DNA of 38,969 bases, from NCBI GenBank assembly GCA_018714785.1, contig DVMV01000012.1:1-38969 (forward strand), written 5' to 3'. Numbering within the stretch: the first letter of the stretch is position 1; every line of letters begins with the position of its first letter. This stretch comes from Candidatus Alloenteromonas pullicola. GTDB lineage: Bacteria > Bacillota_I > Bacilli_A > RFN20 > CAG-826. Positions 34,446 through 38,969 of this stretch are shown piece after piece. Both the position numbers and the translations under genes were made by a program. The notes under the pieces were generated by a model that did no database searches, was not told the DNA's origin, and was given only the letters and a program-made list of their open reading frames with translations.

Positions 34446-35313
34446 AACAGCCTTCGCCATCACGTTAGCGGTGGCGATACTCGCCTTGATAATCTTGACC
34501 TTAGTCCTGGTATTCGTCGGGATATCGGCCAAGAATGGCATCAAACAAGGCGAAGAGGATTTCGACATACTGGAGGAAAAAGTGGGTCGGGCCAGCCGAA
34601 GCCCAGCTCGAAAGGGCTGGGCCAAGGCCGGATCGATACTGGCCGACATCGTCATCGCGGTGCTGGCAATTGGATTCCTAGGCTTGCTTTTCACCAGACT
34701 CATGCCCTCAATCGGCATGCCATACGTATTGGAGGTAGTGGCGACGCCCTCGATGGCGAGCGTGCTGCCTCAAAACCAATCGCACGTGCGCGAGGGCGAT
34801 AAGCCAATCAAGGTCGATGACCTTATAGCGGTGAAGCGCATCGATTCGCTAGACGAGATAAAACTATACGACATAATCAGCTACGACAACCCGGATGGCA
34901 GGAACTACATCCACCGGGTAGTGGAAATAGCAGAGAGCTACGTCATCACCCAAGGCGACGCGAACAACGTCGATGATGGGGTAAAGGTGACCCTCGACAT
35001 GATCGTCGGGGTCTATACCGGATTCCAGATCCCCTACATCGGAACCGTGACCTTCTATTTGCAAAGCGATTACGGGATCCTTGGCATGAGCTGCCTGGCC
35101 TATGTGATAATAGCCGCAGAGATATACTTCGCCGCCATCGGGTCGGCTAGGGAGAAAAGGCTCAAGTCCTACGACGACATATTCGCCTCCACCGGGGCGA
35201 GGATCGTCACCTATTCCGACCCAAATGGGACCATATCGTTCAATAAAGACTATGTGGGCACCATCGACGAGAGCAAGACGATGCCGACAAAAGACATAAC
35301 CTTCAAGAGGTAA
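34420..35313 (+). CDS. SipW/ER-type signal peptidase I
   Basis: Membrane signal peptidase of the Ser-His-Asp (ER/archaeal, SipW) type, probably cleaving the TasA-like protein encoded next to it. 297 residues with helices at about 8-35, 72-93 and 217-240. Catalytic Ser is S111 in VVATPSMASV, His is H165 in YIHRVVEI (His in place of the Lys of ordinary signal peptidase), Asp is D180 in TQGDANN. The insert after S111 and the ~45-residue cytosolic loop after helix 1 are longer than in Bacillus SipW (about 190 residues). A C-terminal cytosolic tail of ~55 residues is also extra. Start ATG 34420 has a weak AAGGGTG upstream. Confidence 0.85.
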   Translation: MLSMPLFISTAFAITLAVAILALIILTLVLVFVGISAKNGIKQGEEDFDILEEKVGRASRSPARKGWAKAGSILADIVIAVLAIGFLGLLFTRLMPSIGMPYVLEVVATPSMASVLPQNQSHVREGDKPIKVDDLIAVKRIDSLDEIKLYDIISYDNPDGRNYIHRVVEIAESYVITQGDANNVDDGVKVTLDMIVGVYTGFQIPYIGTVTFYLQSDYGILGMSCLAYVIIAAEIYFAAIGSAREKRLKSYDDIFASTGARIVTYSDPNGTISFNKDYVGTIDESKTMPTKDITFKR

Positions 35314-35323
35314 GGAGCGTCAT

Positions 35324-37138
35324 ATGAACATATTCGCATTTAGCCCCAAGCAAAAGGCAATCACCGGATCGACGGTGCTGTTCGCCTTGCTTTCGTTCTT
35401 CGTGGGTGCTGGGTTGGACACAAATGCGGGCATCTTCTATGACAACAACATAATCGCAAAGATAGGGGAGCTCATGTCCTTTACCGATGCGAAGCCTTCC
35501 ATATCCGGCTATATCCTCTTGCTCTTCATCGTGCTGTATCTTGTCGTTGGCATAATCTGCTTGTTTGCCGCGATAAACAAAGTCAAACTGGCAGGGCAGA
35601 CCCTGAGGTCGTCGAAGCTGCTTCCATACGTTATTTGCTTCGGCGTCGCCGGACTGATCGTCTTCTTCGGCATCGGGTCGCTGTTCTCGATTCCCTTTGG
35701 CGCTGACGGGTATTTGGAAAACGTCACCTTCGTAGGCCAGTCGCTTACTATTTCCATCCTTGCCTTTGTTGCGATTTATGCCATTGTTTTTGCCATTTAT
35801 CTGCTTATCGCCTCGCTTCCTTCCATCAATCGCGAGACCGTCAAGGCAATGGGTGGCAAGAAGCAGAAAGACGGGCCAAAAGACGATTTCGAATCGCTTG
35901 AGGAAGAGGTCGAGAAGCGGAAGGAAGAGGATGATGTCACCACCTCATTCGATGAGAAGAAGGCCGGCAAGCCCGGAGCCGTGGCCAGCGTGGCCGGCGT
36001 TGGCACCGCGGTCATTTCCGGCGGGAACGGGGAAGCCTACGACAAGAAAAAGGTCTTCCCGAGCCTAGTGGAGATCGATGAGCGGTTCGTGCTTGGCGAC
36101 CAGCAGCTGCCGTTCCTGCCAAGCGGGCTGACTTTGCAGCGTTTGGTCGAGGATCTGCAGAACTACCTATCGACCAGCTGCGAGCTCTACTATTCGCTTG
36201 ACGACCTCGCGATGTACGTCTCGGCCATCTTGACCACGCCGCTCACCATCCTGGAAGGCGTATCCGGCACCGGCAAATCCAGCTTGCCCAGGTACTTCTC
36301 CAAGTTCATCGGCGAGACGGCTTATTTCGAGTCCATCCAGATGACATACAAGGACCGGGATGACCTGCTTGGATACTACAACGACTTCACCGGCGTCTAC
36401 CACGAGACCGAGTTCCTCAAGCGGCTTTACGAATCCACCTACCGGGCCAACCACCTCAACATCATGGTTCTCGACGAGATGAACATCTCCCGCATCGAGT
36501 ACTACTTCGCCGACTTCCTCTCGGTCATGGAATTCCCCGAGCCCGATAGGAAGATCCACCTCATGAACATCCCCGGCGATGCCCCGGCCCATCTAGGCAA
36601 GGGCGATCTGCAGATCACCCCGAACACTCGCTTCGTCGGGACCGCGAACACCGACGACTCGACCTTCGCCATCACCGACAAGGTCATCGACCGCGCCATC
36701 GTGCTCGACTTCGACGAGTATCAGTCCAAGATCGAGTTCTCGACCAAGGCCAAGCCGATCGCCCTTTCCTACAAGGACCTCGCATCGATGGCCGAGGAGG
36801 CCAGGAAGAAGGAGGGCAACCGCTTAGGAAAGGAAGACCGCCGGAAGTTCGGCGAACTGCTTAAGAAGACCGGCGAGCTCATCGGCGTCAAGACCGGCAA
36901 CCGCTTGCTGGTGCAGGCCGATATGCTGGTCCCGGTATACAAGGCGATGCGCGGCAATAAGGAAGGCGCGCTCGACTACCTATTCGCCTTCAAGGTCCTC
37001 CGCAAGGCCAAAGGAAGGGTCGATATGTCCTATCTAGGCGGGCTCTCCGACCTACGGGAATACGTCGTGAAGAACTACGGCAACGCTTTGCCGCACACCC
37101 TAAATGCGATCGACTCCGAGCTAAGGATGGCTAGATGA
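35324..37138 (+). CDS. Membrane-anchored McrB-like AAA+ ATPase/GTPase
   Basis: 604 residues. Four transmembrane helices (about 15-31, 62-84, 100-122 and 138-165) are followed by a charged, coiled linker (KDDFESLEEEVEKRKEEDD) and a Gly/Ala-rich stretch. The AAA+ module of the MoxR/McrB group follows: Walker A GVSGTGKSS (312-320), Walker B MVLDEMN (381-387), the McrB-type sensor motif TANTDDSTF (440-448, compare MNTADRS) and Arg457 in KVIDRAIVLDF. McrB hydrolyses GTP to drive the McrC nuclease; here the nucleotide cannot be told. The membrane domain is not part of ordinary McrB. Start ATG 35324 follows AAGGAG. Overlaps the next gene by 4 nt. Confidence 0.82.
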   Translation: MNIFAFSPKQKAITGSTVLFALLSFFVGAGLDTNAGIFYDNNIIAKIGELMSFTDAKPSISGYILLLFIVLYLVVGIICLFAAINKVKLAGQTLRSSKLLPYVICFGVAGLIVFFGIGSLFSIPFGADGYLENVTFVGQSLTISILAFVAIYAIVFAIYLLIASLPSINRETVKAMGGKKQKDGPKDDFESLEEEVEKRKEEDDVTTSFDEKKAGKPGAVASVAGVGTAVISGGNGEAYDKKKVFPSLVEIDERFVLGDQQLPFLPSGLTLQRLVEDLQNYLSTSCELYYSLDDLAMYVSAILTTPLTILEGVSGTGKSSLPRYFSKFIGETAYFESIQMTYKDRDDLLGYYNDFTGVYHETEFLKRLYESTYRANHLNIMVLDEMNISRIEYYFADFLSVMEFPEPDRKIHLMNIPGDAPAHLGKGDLQITPNTRFVGTANTDDSTFAITDKVIDRAIVLDFDEYQSKIEFSTKAKPIALSYKDLASMAEEARKKEGNRLGKEDRRKFGELLKKTGELIGVKTGNRLLVQADMLVPVYKAMRGNKEGALDYLFAFKVLRKAKGRVDMSYLGGLSDLREYVVKNYGNALPHTLNAIDSELRMAR

Positions 37139-38238
37139 TAGGGCAATCCCAACCCTACATAGCCACTAGATGCGGCTTCTCTGACCTCCCGTCGTGCCGG
37201 GATGGTTTGGGGCTGCTCAATCAGATAGCCAGGCAATCCAGAAAAGGCATCAAGGTCGACTCGGAGCTTAAGGACGTGTACAAAGCCAATCGCTTCACTC
37301 CGTTGCTGTTCGCCTTGACCGCGAAGGAGTCGAAGAACTTCTCCTTCCTAAACGGCAGGCTGACCCCCAAGAAGGTCTACTGCGAGGTCATCGACGACAA
37401 GGAGGAGATCTACGAGAACCGGTTCGCCGCCTATTGCCTGCGCAAGCTTTCCGAGGAACTGGAGGTGGCTTACGCAAGGTTCCGCGAAGACAGCAGCCTC
37501 CTTCACTCGGTCGGAAACATCGGCTATTCGAGGTGGGGCAATGCCAAGAACGCTTTGTCGTTCCTGAATGAACACAAGGGATTCGCTGATGGCCTCGAGG
37601 AAGTATCGAGGCTTAGGAATGAGGCCTTACTACTTCAGTCGACATCTTTCTATTCCTCGCTTAAGCCACTGCAGGAGGAGGAAATCCATTCGACGAACGC
37701 CTTGAGCTACGATCCGCTTTACGGGGCGCTATACCGCCTATACCTCGGATATAAGTCTAAGAAAGACGATGGGGAGATAGAGTCCCGCCTGCTGAAAGAC
37801 CTCAATAAATCCGCAAAACTCGCCCAAGGCAAGCCGAATTCGCTTCCAACAGCCTATTTCTACGACGATTTCCTCCTAAAGCTAAGGCATTACGGCGACT
37901 GCATCGAGATCCGCATCACCGACGTGTTCGACCAATATAGCCGCAAATACGAGCTGCGCCTGGACCCTGGCTTCTTCTATCCCTATATGTCTCTCAAGGG
38001 CGAGGGAAGGGAAAGGAAGATCTCCCTTTTCGGGGCGGAGGACTATTCATTGCCTCTGCTAACCATGTGCGCCAAGCTCGAGGCATCCTCCATCTGCCCG
38101 CTTTGCGGAGGGCGCATAGGGGATGGCGGCTTTTGCAGATCCTGCCATGCGGGTTATCATTATTACGAAGGGGCCAATGGCCGTTCTATGTGGGCTTATG
38201 ACCTTCCTTTTGCGACCAAGGAGAGTAGCTATGAATAA
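37135..38238 (+). CDS. DUF2357/McrC-like protein with C-terminal zinc ribbon
   Basis: 367 residues, encoded directly after the McrB-like ATPase with a 4-nt overlap, the usual place of McrC. The N-terminal half includes EEIYENRFAAYCLRKL (91-106), which matches the YENRF motif of DUF2357 proteins that pair with McrB-type ATPases. I find no D...(D/E)xK nuclease motif of the McrC type in the second half. Instead the C-terminus has a zinc ribbon, C321-x2-C324-x9-C334-x2-C337, then an aromatic-rich tail. So it may be an adaptor or sensor instead of a nuclease. The 8-nt overlap with the lipoprotein gene indicates one operon. Confidence 0.65.
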   Translation: MIGQSQPYIATRCGFSDLPSCRDGLGLLNQIARQSRKGIKVDSELKDVYKANRFTPLLFALTAKESKNFSFLNGRLTPKKVYCEVIDDKEEIYENRFAAYCLRKLSEELEVAYARFREDSSLLHSVGNIGYSRWGNAKNALSFLNEHKGFADGLEEVSRLRNEALLLQSTSFYSSLKPLQEEEIHSTNALSYDPLYGALYRLYLGYKSKKDDGEIESRLLKDLNKSAKLAQGKPNSLPTAYFYDDFLLKLRHYGDCIEIRITDVFDQYSRKYELRLDPGFFYPYMSLKGEGRERKISLFGAEDYSLPLLTMCAKLEASSICPLCGGRIGDGGFCRSCHAGYHYYEGANGRSMWAYDLPFATKESSYE

Positions 38239-38969
38239 ACTGAAGAGCATATTGCTAGGCTGCCTCGCGGCGTTGCCGCTAGCCTCCTGCGGCCTCATGG
38301 GTACCCAGGAAAGCCTCTATATCGAATCCGTCACCGCGGTCCCGCAGGAAGATGGGTCCATATTGGTCACCATCACCTTCACCGACGAGGACATGAAGCC
38401 GGTCACCTTCAACGTTCCTAAGGGCGACACCGGCGAGCAGGGCCCTCAGGGCGTTGGCATCGCCTCGGTCGAATCCGCGCCAAGCGAAGACGGCAAAGAC
38501 CTCGTTATAACCGTCACCTACACCGACAGCACCTTGGAGCCTTCGGTCTGGGAGATACCTAACGCCAACTCGATCGAGAATTTCTCGTCTTCATATGATG
38601 CCGAGACCGGCAATACGACCGTCACCATCACAACCTCCGATGGCGAGGACCACACTTTCATAGTCCCTAAAGGGAAGGATGGCGTCGGGATTGCCTCGGT
38701 CACCCAAACCGAGGAAGAAAGCGGCGACATCGTCATCACCATTACATACACCGATGTGACAATCCCACCTACTGAGATCAGGCTGCCATATAAAAACGGC
38801 GAGGATGGTAGAGGAATTGCCTACATTGAATCTAGCCAAGATTACGAGAACTACTACCTCACTATTCACTATACGAGCGGCGAGGAATCGCAGACCCTCG
38901 TTTTCCCTTTGCCGGATGTTGAGCAAGGCACTAGATGGGATTGCGGAGACGGATATCCTTCGAGTTACG
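38231..38969 (+). CDS. Repeat lipoprotein with collagen-like segment (3' end outside window)
   Basis: The open frame runs from ATG 38231 to the window end (246 codons visible). Signal sequence and lipobox LASC put the lipidated Cys at residue 20. Then come about five tandem modules of ~38-45 residues (near 31-75, 77-114, 115-153, 154-195 and 196-234). Each is a pair of strands of the type DGxxLVITxTYTD...IPKG; three boundaries carry Gly-rich turns such as GKDGVGI or GEDGRGI, and the first carries a short collagen-like GDTGEQGPQG run. Such modules occur in surface and adhesin-type proteins. Overlaps the upstream gene by 8 nt. Function unknown; surface exposure inferred. Confidence 0.82.
   Translation, partial: MNKLKSILLGCLAALPLASCGLMGTQESLYIESVTAVPQEDGSILVTITFTDEDMKPVTFNVPKGDTGEQGPQGVGIASVESAPSEDGKDLVITVTYTDSTLEPSVWEIPNANSIENFSSSYDAETGNTTVTITTSDGEDHTFIVPKGKDGVGIASVTQTEEESGDIVITITYTDVTIPPTEIRLPYKNGEDGRGIAYIESSQDYENYYLTIHYTSGEESQTLVFPLPDVEQGTRWDCGDGYPSSY

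Noticed and set aside
37135-38238. Calling the DUF2357-like protein an active McrC nuclease
   Set aside because: No D...(D/E)xK motif could be found by eye; a structural check is needed before such a claim.

Overview
The window reads as a chromosomal piece of a Bacillota relative in the Bacilli or their Mollicutes-like gut relatives. The evidence is the gene set: glgC-glgD-glgA with the Bacillota-type GlgD subunit, ezrA-nifS-thiI in Bacillus order, YtpR, a PepV-like dipeptidase, a CIRCE-like groESL control site, and ribosomal-protein leaders of the low-GC Gram-positive type. Codon use is nevertheless C/G-ending almost throughout. TGA is used as a stop by many genes and Trp is read from TGG, so this is the standard bacterial code, not the Mycoplasma code. 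No tRNA or rRNA gene and no CRISPR array was seen.

Layout. 1-1370: right part of an IS30-family element. 1517-5162: glycogen synthesis operon glgCDA. 5196-6530 (minus): DUF4143 AAA ATPase with four regularly spaced 13-bp repeats upstream. 6751-14309: a long plus-strand run (leuS, coaX, an ECF S component, M20 dipeptidase, trmB, ytpR-like, nicotinate phosphoribosyltransferase). 14538-15542: LacI-type regulator. 15680-17595: groES-groEL. 17789-18439: Cys-rich lipoprotein. 18559-21866 (minus): alpha/beta hydrolase and two CNNM/CBS transport proteins. 21951-23198: tyrS. 23262-25962 (minus): small membrane protein, rpsD with a long leader, Ser/Thr-rich lipoprotein. 26090-30118: ezrA, cysteine desulfurase, thiI. 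30176-30673: decayed Sel1-repeat gene. 30718-31855 (minus): infC-rpmI-rplT behind an L20-type attenuator, with infC probably starting at ATA. 32036-33417 (minus): membrane protein plus a Fic-family protein that has lost its active site.

33454-38969 is the accessory and most unusual part. An AT-rich, palindrome-dense intergenic region leads into a plus-strand gene set: a TasA/CalY-like exported protein, a SipW/ER-type signal peptidase, a membrane-anchored McrB-like AAA+ ATPase, a DUF2357-like McrC-type partner ending in a zinc ribbon, and a lipoprotein of tandem beta-type repeats with a collagen-like segment (cut by the window end). The last three genes overlap and are probably translationally coupled. 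I read this as a cell-surface module in which a McrB/McrC-type pair has been tied to the membrane and to an exported fibre-like protein; that reading is inference.

A second theme is gene starts: leuS, tyrS, ezrA, one CNNM gene and probably the Fic-like gene have a -10 box only 7-12 nt before the ATG and no Shine-Dalgarno sequence, which points to leaderless or nearly leaderless mRNAs. Other genes (glgC, groES, rpsD, infC) have ordinary leaders with ribosome binding sites.
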